From Quillaja saponaria (taxonomy: Eukaryota; Streptophyta; Magnoliopsida; Fabales; Quillajaceae): DNA of 64,000 nucleotides. Where the stretch lies: the NCBI GenBank assembly GCA_029379385.1, contig CM055609.1:7874001-7938000 (forward strand), given 5' to 3'. The first letter of the stretch is position 1, and each line of letters starts with the position of its first letter. Made by a program: the position numbers and the translations under genes. The notes under the pieces were generated by a model. That model had not been told where the DNA came from. It worked only from the letters and a program-made list of their open reading frames with translations, and ran no database searches. Positions 49,201 through 60,526 of the stretch are shown here, in pieces.

Positions 49201-52192
49201 GTTGTAGATATGCAACTACTGGATATATAGGAATGGTAATATAGAGAAGAAATAATTGTTTAAAGTGTCTATAGAAATAAAACTAGAAGTACCTCATATT
49301 TCTTACAGTACTCATAATATGATTCGTAAAAGTATTGACATAATTTCATAAAATAATTTGATGTGAACGTGACATCAAGAATATAATCCAAATAAAAGAA
49401 CAAGAAAACTTAAGATAATGAAAAATTTTGATAAGAGAAAATTAAAGTTAATATCTAATATTATGATTTCGAGTGAGTTGACTTAACGATGAAAAATATG
49501 TTTTTAATTATTGCTTTCATAAATTAGAATCTTCTTAAAAATAATTGTAGAGAGTGAAATATTTATTAATTTTAATTTTGATATGAATAACATATTTTTA
49601 ATAATAATAAAGAATATCTTGTTGACCATCAAGTTAAATCTTTAGAGTTTAAGAGTAGATATTTCAACTACTAAATAATATGAAAACACGTAAAATTTTT
49701 AGATATTGTTTAAATTATTATTAAACCATCTATAAATATAAAATTCTTACTTATTTCTTTTTGTTTACTTAATGTTGGAGCTTGATAACGTAGAGAAAAA
49801 ACTGGGGGTGCATATGAGCTAGGCCCAAGAAATTTGTCCGATTAACCGGTTTCCTAAAGCAAGAATCGATGGCCTCCTTTAATTTTAAATATCAACCTTC
49901 AGCCCAATAGGAACACCAACCCAGTAAATCCATTCTAGACCAAAGAATGGCCCGAAATTGAGAAGCCCATAATAAAATGTACAATCGTAAAATTTACTTT
50001 TTCATTTTTTTTTTCTTTTTGCACAAGAAGGTTAAGATTTGAACCGAATTACAAAATTGTCCTGTACCATACCAAGTGAGCTAAACTCTAACGGTTAATT
50101 CCATTTTTACATAAAATTAACTCTTATAAAAAAATAATAGAACAATAACACCTTAATAGAGATTTTTTTTTTGTCTAGAAGACGTCAATTGGCTCTATAA
50201 ACTACACATCGGAAGGAAGTAAAGAGTATAGTTAAGCAATAATGTGTATGAGTTTCTTGCACAAATAACCAGAGGATTATATCCATATTAAGAATTAATT
50301 GTAATCACTCAAGAAGGTACTGGAGTATCCAAAAAGATGACCATGTTTAAGCCTGCAATCAAACTGTTTCATGTTACTTCTGACTGAAGTTATTTAAATT
50401 TGTTAAACTGCTGGATCAGATATAGTAAAGGCAGTAGATGGGGTTGTTCATGAGCTACTGTATAACCTACCTCTCCCTCATTTTCACCACTCCAACCCCA
50501 ACATACTGAAAAGTTCTGTAATTAAATCTTACTATAATCTGAAGCAAATGATTATGGTACCTTCTAATGAAAGTGGGCATCCATACACATAAAGACACCA
50601 CGCCAAAATTGTCAAGCTGCTACTCTAGTAATAAGGACACACCCTTTTCCCACCCATATATGTCCCCAGTTTTTATTTAGTTAGATTCATACCATAAGTG
50701 CTTACTAACTGCTCAATAGTATTAGGTTTTTCAGTACACTAACCACTTAGCTAGACCTAACATCTTCGGTTGTTAGGGGAAAAGAGAAATGAGGAATAAT
50801 ATCACATCACTATATGAAGATCAAGACATTAAAATTTATTTGGCACATTGTATAAGAATAGTAAGGTAATATAAGACTATTTAGTTGGCTCTTATATAAT
50901 ATTTGGCAGCACCATATTAATATAGATATTGTCGATGTTTTTATATTACGTCTGTCAGTATAAAATTATTTAGTGAAGAGAGGAAAGAATAAGACAATAA
51001 TATAATAATATAATATCTATACAACTTCATACATTGTATAATCCTGTACTATATAATCATGTTCGATGCAGCCAAACTAGTCCTACAATATTAGACTGAG
51101 TTTGATGTCACTTGTACTAAACGTATGATGATTTTGTTTTGTGAATGAAGCAGTTAGCAAAATTAGAATGTGAATAGTTACTTACCCCGGAAATGCCCTA
51201 TACAGTAAAGTCCATGCCAGAACCAAACACAAGAAATTACTTTCTGAAGTCAAAAAGATATTCTACCGGCCTAAATTAAAGCTTATAGAGCATAAAAATA
51301 AAGTTTTACCAACAGAGCTATCTCTGTTTTGTTAAACCGTCAGTCACGGGGATGACAACCAAATTTATTTGCTTTGCTTGACAATTAACATTCTAGGATC
51401 CCCTTTCAAACATGCATGGTGGCCAGTGGGTAACCAACTAATTGAAATTAAACTATTTAGTCACTCAAGTGGTGGATCCACCTCATTGGGTTGTGCTAGT
51501 ATATAGCCATTCTCTAAAGCTAAATTGACAGTTTGACACTAACACCTTGATAACTCTGTTTCACTAAACTGAAATTGCCAATAAATACTTTCATAATCAA
51601 GTCGAACGAAAAGACTAATTGTGACTAAGCATAATGCTATCTGTGAGCATGGGAATGAACTCTGAAATTAGTTCCAAAATTTGTAAGTTGATTTAAAAGG
51701 AAAATATAGTCAAAAGGACATGTGCTACTCAACTCCCCTCATATGAAGCTCCTTCAAAATGTTCAACAAAAATGTTGGTAATCTAATCTAATCATGAATT
51801 CTTATCTTTTTGGTAGGTGGGTTAGGGTTAGTGGAGGACCATCAATAGGCATTATAGCATAACTAAAGCTTTAACTGGTCTCTTTGTTTGGCTCCTTTCT
51901 CTTTTCTCTTTCCTTGTAGAGGGGAGGGAACAAAAAAGTACTTGTATTACAAATATACATTTTATTGCATTCTATATAACCAAAAGCAAATTATGCTTTC
52001 ATACTTCAGTACCTTTTTTCCAAATCATGACAGGGACTATGCAAAACCAGAAACAAGATTGAAGAGAATTACAATTAAGAACATAACTTAATCTAGACTT
52101 CAATTTTATAATCTCCAATCTAAAGCACAATTAATTAAATATCAGACAGTATTGAGCACACTCAAAAGCAATCACAGTTTCTTAATTTATTT
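46206..52192. other. AT-rich intergenic region
   Basis: No supported gene. An unassigned open frame at 47049-47285 (minus) has coding-like composition (see findings). Otherwise very AT-rich spacer, with probable E6 3' flank at the right end. Confidence 0.6.
47049..47285 (-). other. Unassigned open frame with coding-like composition
   Basis: A 78-residue frame reading WCKDISKKEFGSESTILVVS and PLSGPISEVPVYTALHHPPL. The composition is less AT-biased than its surroundings and the amino-acid mix looks protein-like. I recognise no family and found no flanking exons. It may be a captured exon or gene fragment, or chance. Confidence 0.25.
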
Positions 52193-53044
52193 TCAAGGCT
52201 CAAACTCTTCTTGGTCCTCTTGAAACTCCTCCTGGTTCTGATGGTACCCTTCAAAGGAATTCTCATTGTTTCCGTAGTAACCCCTGTTGTTGTTGTTGTT
52301 GTTGTTTTTGTACCAATTCGTTGAAACAACTTCTCTGGAGCTGCCATATTGATTGGGGTTATAGTTCTCAGAATCAATGTCATAGTAGTACTTACCACCT
52401 TCCATGTACCTTGTGTCACTCATCCCCTGCCTCTCCACATTGTAATTGCTTGCAGTATTTTTGTTGTAGTAGTAGTTGTTATTGTTGTTGTTCTGATTGG
52501 ACATGGTGTTGTAGCCTCTTTCTGTGAACCTTGTGCTACCCATACCATTTTTGTTGGCCTCATAGGCATTTTTGTTGTAGTAGTAATTGTTGTTGTTGGA
52601 GGAATAGCCTGTCTGATCAGAAAGCCTTGTATCAGTCATGCCATTGTTGTTGGCATTATAGGCTTCCTTGTTATACTTATAGTAGTTGTTGTTGGGGTAC
52701 TTGTCGAAGTCCTCGTCCTCCTCTGATGGAGTTTTGTATGGGAGGTTAGTGGTGGGAGTGGTGTAAGAAGCATAGTTGGTTCTGGTGGTGGTGGTGGAGG
52801 GAGGGAGTTGGCCAGACTCGTGGCCGTATAAGCCATAGGCATCATTTTGAGTCTCTGGGATGAAGGTTGGATTATTCTCTTGCTTGGTTAAAGGTTCTTC
52901 TTTGTTGGGAACCTCTGTCTCTTTGACATTGTTGTTGATGGGGGTGACTTTGCTGAAGAACTGGCTATCTCTAGCATTGATTGGCATGGAGAAAAATAGA
53001 GTTAAGAGGAAAACAGAAAAGATGTAGTTTGAAAAAGGAGCCAT
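52193..53044 (-). CDS. E6-like secreted Asn/Tyr-rich protein
   Basis: A 283-residue single-exon protein. The frame is open to 53125, but a TATA box at 53130-53138 puts that ATG at the expected start of transcription, so the ATG at 53044 (MAPFSNYIFSVFLLTLFF) is chosen. It begins with a signal peptide of about 24 residues (cleavage after PINA). The mature part is hydrophilic: a Thr-rich segment, then repeated modules with NNYYYNKNAYEANKNGM followed by GSTRF or SDTRY, rich in Asn runs, and an acidic end EEFQEDQEEFEP. This is the architecture of cotton fibre protein E6 and related 'protein E6-like' genes, secreted to the cell wall; their biochemical function is unknown. Confidence 0.92.
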   Translation of the reverse strand: MAPFSNYIFSVFLLTLFFSMPINARDSQFFSKVTPINNNVKETEVPNKEEPLTKQENNPTFIPETQNDAYGLYGHESGQLPPSTTTTRTNYASYTTPTTNLPYKTPSEEDEDFDKYPNNNYYKYNKEAYNANNNGMTDTRLSDQTGYSSNNNNYYYNKNAYEANKNGMGSTRFTERGYNTMSNQNNNNNNYYYNKNTASNYNVERQGMSDTRYMEGGKYYYDIDSENYNPNQYGSSREVVSTNWYKNNNNNNNRGYYGNNENSFEGYHQNQEEFQEDQEEFEP

Positions 53045-53129
53045 ATGGATGATGGCAAATGATAGAGGAGATGTTATGAAATGTGCACTCTGTATAGCTA
53101 GTGATGAAGAGATGTGTGTGTCCAATATC

Positions 53130-53138
53130 TTTATATAG
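53130..53138 (-). promoter_or_regulatory. TATA box of the E6-like gene
   Basis: CTATATAAA on the minus strand, about 86 bp before the ATG at 53044. It supports that start over the upstream in-frame ATG at 53125. Confidence 0.8.
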
Positions 53139-55989
53139 AGGAGTGAGGACTCTAGACCTCCCTTTTGTCTCTCTCCAACCTCCTTTTTTTCCCTCTCATT
53201 AGGTGCAAATGCAAGGAGAGAATGGTTATGATTGTGGCCCCTCTAGAGAAACTTTATTTGATTTACCCTCTTAAATTTTTTTCCTATTTTATTAATAATA
53301 TTTCATATACTTATTGGGAGCTAGTATTTCTGTTAATAACCTTGTGGACAACATCATCATTCATTATGTTTGTTAACCCTTTGTGTACAAAAAAGTCTAG
53401 CTATTTGACTCTCTCATCTTACTCAAATTAATAGTCCATAAAATCTTTCTAAACATTTTACCAATTTCTTGTTTCATCTAAGAAAACTTACATTTCAATT
53501 GAAGTTAATCTATAAAAAGACATCACTTTCTCTATTTTTGTTATTTATTCTTTTCTAATACTAATGAAATTTAAATTAAAAGTCTCAAATTTTAATTAGT
53601 AAAATGTCTTTTCGAAACCAATGTGAAATAATTAAAATGAAAAGTTATATATAAATAATGGGATTGACTTCATGCTAGTATTTCCAAACAATCAAGCAAT
53701 GGAATTATAGGAGGTTGAAGAGGATAAGGGTTTGGGCAGCATGAAAATAAGAAGAAGAGAAAAGAAGAAAGGCTTGGCCATGTAATTATGCGTGGGATTG
53801 AGGAGTGGAGGTGGTGGGACATGAAGAATATAATGGCATTTGTATACAAAGGGATGCACCTACGGCCTACACTTTTAATACAACGACAATTCATGGCCAC
53901 AATAATCAAGTGTCATCAATTATCACCACCCAAAAAAAAAAAAAAAAAGTCGTTGCAGCAATAAGTAATGCCACAAAAAATTCATATTGCATATCGTCGT
54001 GAAAAAAATAGTCTTTGAATTATTTATTTTATATCAAGAATTCGTTAAACTTCTAATAGATTATACGTATATTGGATTTTAGACTACGCAATAAAACATC
54101 GAATTTCCATTAATTGAAATTTCGTTCTCATAAATCCCTTTTTCAATTCCCACCCTAAGATTTGGATGATTCAATCATGAAATTTTTTCAACATGGTTTG
54201 GATTATTATAAAAATATTATGTCTATAATCTTGATTTTGAGAATATTTCGGGGTTAAGTTGAATAGATTGTATAAGAATGTCCTAGTGATATTCTCATTG
54301 CATGAATAAGAATACTTTTATGTTACACAATTTCATTTATTGGTTTTGATTTTGATACAAAATGTTGTGATTTCAGTCGTCAATATCATTCACAATCATA
54401 ATTTAAAGTGTTTCTAATTCAAAAAGAACAAAATTTACTCTTTAGAGAGAAAAAGTTGTATGTTATTCTATCTTAATTTAATTTTGAATAACAGGAAAGG
54501 ATAACGATCCCAATTTGCTCCTACTATAGAAACTCTTCATATAAGATTAGGATGAGTTTCATGTGAGCCCACTCATGTAACCCTATGCGAGAGACTAAAG
54601 TGATGGACCAAAATGTACTTCTTATATATCTCAACTACTTTTGGTGTTTTTTCATTTATTTCATGCCTAACAGACAAGAGTAATTAAAACAAGCACCAAC
54701 GAAATGAAGATATTATACAAGGGCACTCATTTCTTCTTCTGGTTATTTATATATAAAAAAGAAATATGATATCTAAAATTAAAATCTAATTTGGTTAAAA
54801 TACAAATTCTACTCAGGTCTTGATGATCTAATCCCTCATGTAACTTTTTGCTAATAAATAGTCTTTTTAATTAACTATCTGAGTGAAAGAAATAACATGG
54901 GATTGACAAATTACACTTGAGTGTAGGCCTAAATAGTATTAATGGATTATTAATTTGTTCAAGAGCATGGATTTAAACACAATCTGAAAAGAGAAAAAGA
55001 AAAAAGAAAAAGGGGTAAAAGGTAAAAGAAGAAGCAACTATGCTTCATTGGGTGCTCAACCAAAAATTTATTCACTAATTAATAATCACCCAAAAGATGG
55101 CGTAAAAAGGCACCCCTGCAATCATGAAGGTTAATTTTACAAAGCAAAAGCTCTATTGCTTGACTAGTCTAAAGCCAACCATGAAAAATTCTACTTGTTC
55201 AACCACCACATTTAGTGCTTTTATTTTAATTTTTTTGGGTACTAAATAAAATTTCATAACTAAGAAATAAGAGTAGTACAACAATGCCTAAGGAACTTAA
55301 TTCGATTAAAGTCTGAATAAAAACATTAGCAATAAAAGCTGGAACATAATTAAATAAAACTAAATCCTCGTCTTGTTCTGCAATGAGAACCAAGCATAGC
55401 TAAAGCCAAGTATTGAAAAGACAAGAAATTAGTAATATTCTAATTAGGGGGAAGCATTCACTTAAAAGGCTTCTTAACATTTTGACTCCAAATAAATATT
55501 TAATTGATTGGAGGATCCTTTTGTAATTGTAAGATTTGAGGGATATCAGAGAATCAGTATACCAAATATTTGTAAGTTGAAGGTACTAAAAGAGTTGAGA
55601 GCTTTTTGAATGGAAAAAGTCTCCTTGCTCAGCTATAGTACTTACAAATCATACTTCAAAATATTGAAAGTCATATAGACTCATTCACCATTTTTACCTA
55701 AGATTTGTTCAACAATGTATAATGTAGGAAGGTTATATGTATCCTAAGATAGAAGTCTCTATTCGCCACGTGGTGGGCAAGGATTGGCTTGGGTTTATCT
55801 AAACTCCCCATCTGCCAACAATAATCCCTGCAGCCAAAGATCTTTGGGTTATATATCAATCTACCTGTATTCTACTCCCATATATTTTACTCAAATTTTC
55901 TGTTACTGATCAAGCTTACTACTTAAGTAGCCATTTAGAATGCTTCAGTTAAAGAATCTACTATCCTATCCATGATTACAAAATTATAC
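53139..55989. other. Intergenic region
   Basis: E6 upstream region, then AT-rich spacer. No supported gene. The right end (about 55740-55990) resembles the upstream flank of the second F-box pseudogene. Confidence 0.55.
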
Positions 55990-56470
55990 AAGCAGTCCAC
56001 TCCTCTTGATGCCTGCAAATACTGCTATCTATGCCTTCACCCTGAAAACCAATTCCTTGAGAAGAATTCAAGATCATTCGAAGAGTATAAGTGAAGTGAC
56101 TAATGTTTTATACATTGCACTGTGTCCCGCATTAGATGCTAAATTTTAACCATAGGCTTCACTGGGATCATAATCCATATAACCAGCAAATGTTTATTTT
56201 GATGTAACACGGGAGAAGTGAGGTTCTTGCACCAGACAAACTGGACACGAGAAGAGTGCATAATTTAGGTGTCTTGGGGGTAATCTGTGTTTATTTCTTC
56301 TGTATAAGAAGTACTATTTTGTTGTTTGGAAAATGAAGAATTATGGGGCTAAGGAATCTGGAACTAAATGGTTCATAGTTGAGCACTATTTAAAACTCCA
56401 TATACTCTGCAGAGCTAATTATCTCTCTGAATCAGGTTATTCACAGGACTGTTAAGCCATCGAGTGCTCT
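55990..56470 (+). pseudogene. F-box-associated (FBA) domain pseudogene A
   Basis: Fragments in shifting frames: IYAFTLKTNSLRRIQDHSKS (56029-), FDVTREK then a stop, EVLAPDKLDTRRVHNLGVLG followed by VICVYFF (about 56222-56300), and VWKMKNYGAKESGTKWFIVE (about 56325-). These are successive FBA signatures of plant F-box proteins (NSWRRI, EKFxEVPxPD, LGVLG, MKxYGxKESW). The N-terminal F-box is missing and there are several stops and frameshifts. Confidence 0.8.
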
Positions 56471-57770
56471 AGGGTTGATCGACCCATCTCTCACAAAGGA
56501 TGGTGGTATTGTAATGAGTATAAACTGGGATTACAGCTATTTAGAGTGAGGACAAAATTAGGTTAAGAAGTGTATACAACTGAAATCAAGGTAGCGAGAT
56601 GAAGTGATTGCATATACGGAGAGTCAGATTCACACAACGGGATAGGCAACTTGGTTGACAAGTAAGAGGAAGATGTCATTTTGAGAAGACTTAGCAGGAA
56701 TATATTGGGTTCAAATATAAGAGAGACGATCCTTCTTTTATTGATTTCTTGAGCATGAAAGAAAATGACTTCTACAAGTAATACAATCCATGATTCAAAA
56801 CAACTTCTAGAAAGTGTTGGTTTGGGACTGTTTTTCAGACTAGATTCAGATTTCAATTATGTATATAATTATTGCTTCTGAAGATATGTAGTTCTCAGCA
56901 GTTATTTATCACCTATAACGATTTCTAGAGGATAAGATGTGAAGAAAGTTCTGAGGGATATATCTATCCATGGAGTACTATATATTTAAATCGATTTCCC
57001 TAATTACCATTGTTACTGACTAAGCTTAGTAGCCATATATCAAAGCATCTATGCAATCCAATGGATTTCCCTGTGAAAAGGCAAAAACTTGAATCTCTCT
57101 CAATTTCTAGCTCTAACTATTCTCCATGTCGTTCAGTACTCCCAAGATGACTTAATTACGGAAATCCTCTCATTCCTGCCTGTCAAATCTCTCTGCCACT
57201 CTAAGTGTGTATATAAGCCATGGCTTTCTCTAATCTCCAATCCCACCTATGAAAAATGCACATCAGTCATCAAAACCTTAAACACATCATCAATCAGTTG
57301 CTCAATGAACTTCTTCAAGTCCCTCAACTTTGAAAAAACAGAACATGAAACTCCATGGAGCTATACCTTCCCCAACCATTCAAACAAGTTGCTGTCTCTT
57401 GCAATTGTTTAGTATTAGCCTAGCCTACAATTTTTATTTGTGGAACCCATCAAACGGAGAATACAACATATTCGCTTCTCCACTTTCTTGTGAAGTGTGC
57501 ATCAGTCAATGAGTTTAGTTATGATCATTGTATCAGTGATTACAGAATTGTAATGGCAATGAACCCTTTTAGTGCCACATATACTAATATCAGTAACTTC
57601 ACCCCAAAAATCAATTCCTGGAGAAGGATTCAATTTTGTTCAAGAGAATAATGTATGCCACTAAAGTGTGCTAAATATCCCGCAGGTTACCACATTCGAT
57701 GGTGAGTTAAAAATTTCATCATAATTATGATCGATACTGCTCTTTTCTTTGTATCAAGTATGATTCAAAT

Positions 57771-58090
57771 GTTGGGTAAGTTCCGATCAGCATGAAAGGT
57801 GTAACGATTCTGGGCACTCTCCCGGAAAGAGGGCCAGTGAAATAAACATGTGATGCGGACTACCTGACAGAAAGACCCTACGGAGCTTCACTGCTCCCTG
57901 GGATTGGCTTTGTACCTTTCCTGCACAGCTTAGGTGGAAGGTGAAGAAGGCCTCCTCCTTTTCTTTTCTTTTTTTTGGGGGGGGGGGGGGGGGGGTGGCG
58001 GGGCGCAGCAATTATTGAGATACATTTTGGAAGAGCTAGAAATTAGAATTCTAACATTGTGTCAGGACCTACAGGGCAAAGGGACGGTCT
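57771..58090 (+). pseudogene. Nuclear plastid DNA insertion: 23S rRNA fragment
   Basis: The sequence reads GGGTAAGTTCCGATCAGCA, GTGAAATAAACATGT, GATGCGGACTACCTG, ACAGAAAGACCCTA, CCCTGGGATTGGCTTTG, TTAGGTGGAAGG, GGAAGAGCTAGAA and GTGTCAGGACCTAC in the order of plastid 23S rRNA domains IV-V (peptidyl-transferase side), with many substitutions, small deletions and an internal T/G expansion. It is on the plus strand, lies inside the F-box pseudogene, and is too diverged to be contamination from the plastid genome. Confidence 0.9.
57977..57995. repeat. Poly(G) tract of 19 G following a T run
   Basis: TTTTTTTT followed by 19 consecutive G inside the 23S fragment, where plastid rRNA has a short G run. 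Such tracts are prone to slippage and sequencing error. Confidence 0.9.
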
Positions 58091-58407
58091 ATAATTTTGA
58101 TTTAGTAAAGGAGAAGTTTAGTGAGGTTCCCATAGCAGATATGATGGACACGACAAGATGCATTTTTAGGTGTCTCAGGAGACAACATTTGTGTTATTTC
58201 TTCTGAATGCTGTGGTCATTGTTCTGTATCTCATCAACTTATCAGACCTTATTACATTATAATTATATATATGAATGGCTAACAATCAATTGTTCTAGTG
58301 CCAATCGGTTTCCACCTATTAGGCATAGTACCAAATACAAGAGAGAAAAAAGAATAGATATTTATCAAAGGAGAAGACAACAAAATTATAGCAAAATATA
58401 AATTTTG

Positions 58408-58869
58408 TCAATCATATGTGGGAAATGGACTCCAGAAAAGAAGGGTAAACAAAAAGAGATTGGGAATTAAAATTGGAATTACCGGGTTAATATTACTTCC
58501 CACGCGTTTTCTACTGAACCTCTTCCTGACATACTCTCGCCTCTGTTCTTCACCCCACTGAGCTTCCTCCAATCCCTTTGCAAGAATCAATGGCGGTGGC
58601 TGTTGAAATGGGCATTTGGACCTCCAAGAGGTTTTGGGGAGCCCGAATCTGGAAACCCTTTTGAGGAAAAGAGAGAATCCCCATCTTGTATAAAGAGAGG
58701 GGAAGGTTGTGAGAAGTTTAGAACAGAGAATTGGGGGATAGTCCCAGTTGAGGTAACAGGGGATTTTGGAGGAGATGAAGAATTGAGAGTGGAGATTTGG
58801 TTTGGTTGTGGGGCTAGTGAGAATATGGGTTAAAGCTTGGATTCTGTTCTCCCATGTTGTTTCTTCCAT
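58408..58869 (-). CDS. Conserved plant membrane protein of unknown function
   Basis: A 153-residue single-exon protein beginning MEETTWENRIQALTHILTSP. It has many conserved-looking motifs: LHSQFFISSKIPCYLNWDYP, YTRWGFSLFLKRVSRFGLPK, TSWRSKCPFQQPPPLILAKG, then EEAQWGEEQRREYVRKRF. It ends in a hydrophobic segment VIPILIPNLFLFTLLFW likely to be a C-terminal membrane anchor, followed by SPFPTYD. I have the impression that near-identical motifs occur in other plants, but no function is known to me. The next gene on the same strand (coiled-coil) ends 645 bp upstream. Confidence 0.85.
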   Translation of the reverse strand: MEETTWENRIQALTHILTSPTTKPNLHSQFFISSKIPCYLNWDYPPILCSKLLTTFPSLYTRWGFSLFLKRVSRFGLPKTSWRSKCPFQQPPPLILAKGLEEAQWGEEQRREYVRKRFSRKRVGSNINPVIPILIPNLFLFTLLFWSPFPTYD

Positions 58870-59513
58870 TCGCTTATGCTAATGTCTCCTGCAAATGGAG
58901 ACACGAGTGCAAGACGGGGTCTTCCAAATGGAGGGCAAGAAATGGTTGAAATTCACGAAAAGAGGAATCAACTATTTGCATTTTCCTTTTGCCCCCATAA
59001 ACTTTTGGCATTTCCACATTTTCATTTTCTTTCCCTCTTGTTTTTTTTTCTGTTGCTAAGAAAAGAAGGAATTCATCTAGTATATCTATTTGTCCAGCAT
59101 TTTATCACAAGTATTTAGTACACTTTTCTAATTTATTACTGCTCAAATTCTTTCTTTTTTTCATGAAAAAAAATAAAAGACTAGGTCTAATCAGATCAAT
59201 TTTACGAAAACATTAATAAAAGATAAAAATGCAAAATATGAGTATGAAAAATTGACGAGGCAACAAAAATTGTATTAGACGTGTTTGCAAGTTTTATACA
59301 AAGAACTCCAATAATTTGACTCCGGCTGTGAAGCTGCAATATTTCTTTTTTTTTTTTTTTTTTGCTCACATAAATGTGCAGCCATAACTCAGACAAAGTG
59401 AGGTATTTAATCCCGAGAACCTATTTACATTCAAGTCTAGAAAGGAGTTGTCATTTAGAACAGGGAATCATTGGGTATTCTCCTTTTATGTGGAAACTTA
59501 TATATGTAGTCGC
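58870..59513. other. Intergenic region
   Basis: Promoter of the 58.4-kb gene and 3' UTR of the coiled-coil gene; contains a 20-odd-base T run near 59344-59363. No other feature seen. Confidence 0.5.
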
Positions 59514-60474
59514 TTATGATGAGAGCAACATCCAAATCAATGGAAAGGTGATCAGAGCAGAAGCCTGGAAACATGTACATTTGATTAAGAAGGTTGCTAT
59601 AACAAGAAAATAGAAGGATTTTAATACGTTTAAAAAAGTAACAAATAAGTTTCAAAACTAAACGGGCAATAAATTGAAATAGTACCAACCAGGAAGAAAA
59701 CTAATTCATCATTGACAAGAGATGCAGTAAATTCATATCTCTCCATTTCTTTTTTGATGACAGCTTGAAGCTGCAAATAAAAATTGAGACTTCAAGAAAG
59801 TGCAATGGCCAGAAAAAAAAAATATATATGTAAGGGCACATGAAAACTGGAAAGACCAGTGCTTGCCAAAATTCAACCATGATATCCCCACATTTATAAC
59901 GTTTTATAATCTCGTCAAATTGCTGTATTATGAAACAAAATAATTAGTGAATTTTCTGTCCTCTTTATATAGAAAAGACTGAATTTAAGTTTGCAGTGCT
60001 TGAATTGTGACATGACCATACAATCTCTATAAACAGCGTACACACAACTATGTTATAGGCAACACAACGGGCTTCAGTGTGATAGAAGTTATATACATAT
60101 AAGGCATATGTGATTTCAAAAAAAAAAAAAAATCATATTCTGTTGTGAGAGCAACTCTTACTTCATTTCTCTTACAAGGATTCAAAGCACTGGAAATTTT
60201 AATTAAAGTGATATATGTACGGACCTCATGGTGATACTTTTTAGCTGCTGTAAACAATCTTCTCAACTGATGCAAACATTGTGAGAGACGGGAACTCCAG
60301 GTAACCCCTTCACCAAACAAAAATGAATCCAGCACTCTAGACACCTGAAGATTATCAATAAGATGGTTGTTGATGAAATAGAATACTAATAATTGTAACT
60401 AACAGAAACAAGATACTGATACTTGTAAGTTGCTACAGCAAAAGTCGTCTCATTATTAAGGATACCATTTCAGT

Positions 60475-60526
<52 letters not shown>

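Larger units (their letters stand above)
57062..58206 (+). pseudogene. F-box/FBA pseudogene B, interrupted by plastid DNA
   Basis: Starts ATGGATTTCCCTGTG (57062; MDFPVKRQKLESLS). A frameshift precedes the F-box QDDLITEILSFLPVKSLCHS (about 57144-), continuing KCVYKPWLSLISNPTYEK. After another frameshift comes FYLWNPSNGEYN (about 57430-), then SDYRIVMAMNPF and KINSWRRI. The frame is broken by a 23S rRNA insertion (57771-58090), after which NFDLVKEKFSEVPIADMMDT (about 58097-) resumes the FBA domain. In working relatives this would be the substrate receptor of an SCF ubiquitin ligase. The upstream flanks of A and B are alike, so the two are a decayed tandem duplication. Confidence 0.88.

Noticed and set aside
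52321..52726. Long plus-strand open frames opposite the E6-like gene
   Set aside because: They are antisense readings of the Asn/Tyr repeats (Val/Cys/Ser runs). The minus strand has the signal peptide, TATA box and family match.
53045..53125. Upstream in-frame ATG for the E6-like protein (MDTHISS...)
   Set aside because: It lies within a few bases of the TATA box, and using it would bury the signal peptide behind 27 extra residues.
57934..58206. Plus-strand 90-residue frame with a poly-Gly run
   Set aside because: It is a chance fusion across the 23S rRNA insertion and poly(G) tract into the F-box pseudogene remnant.
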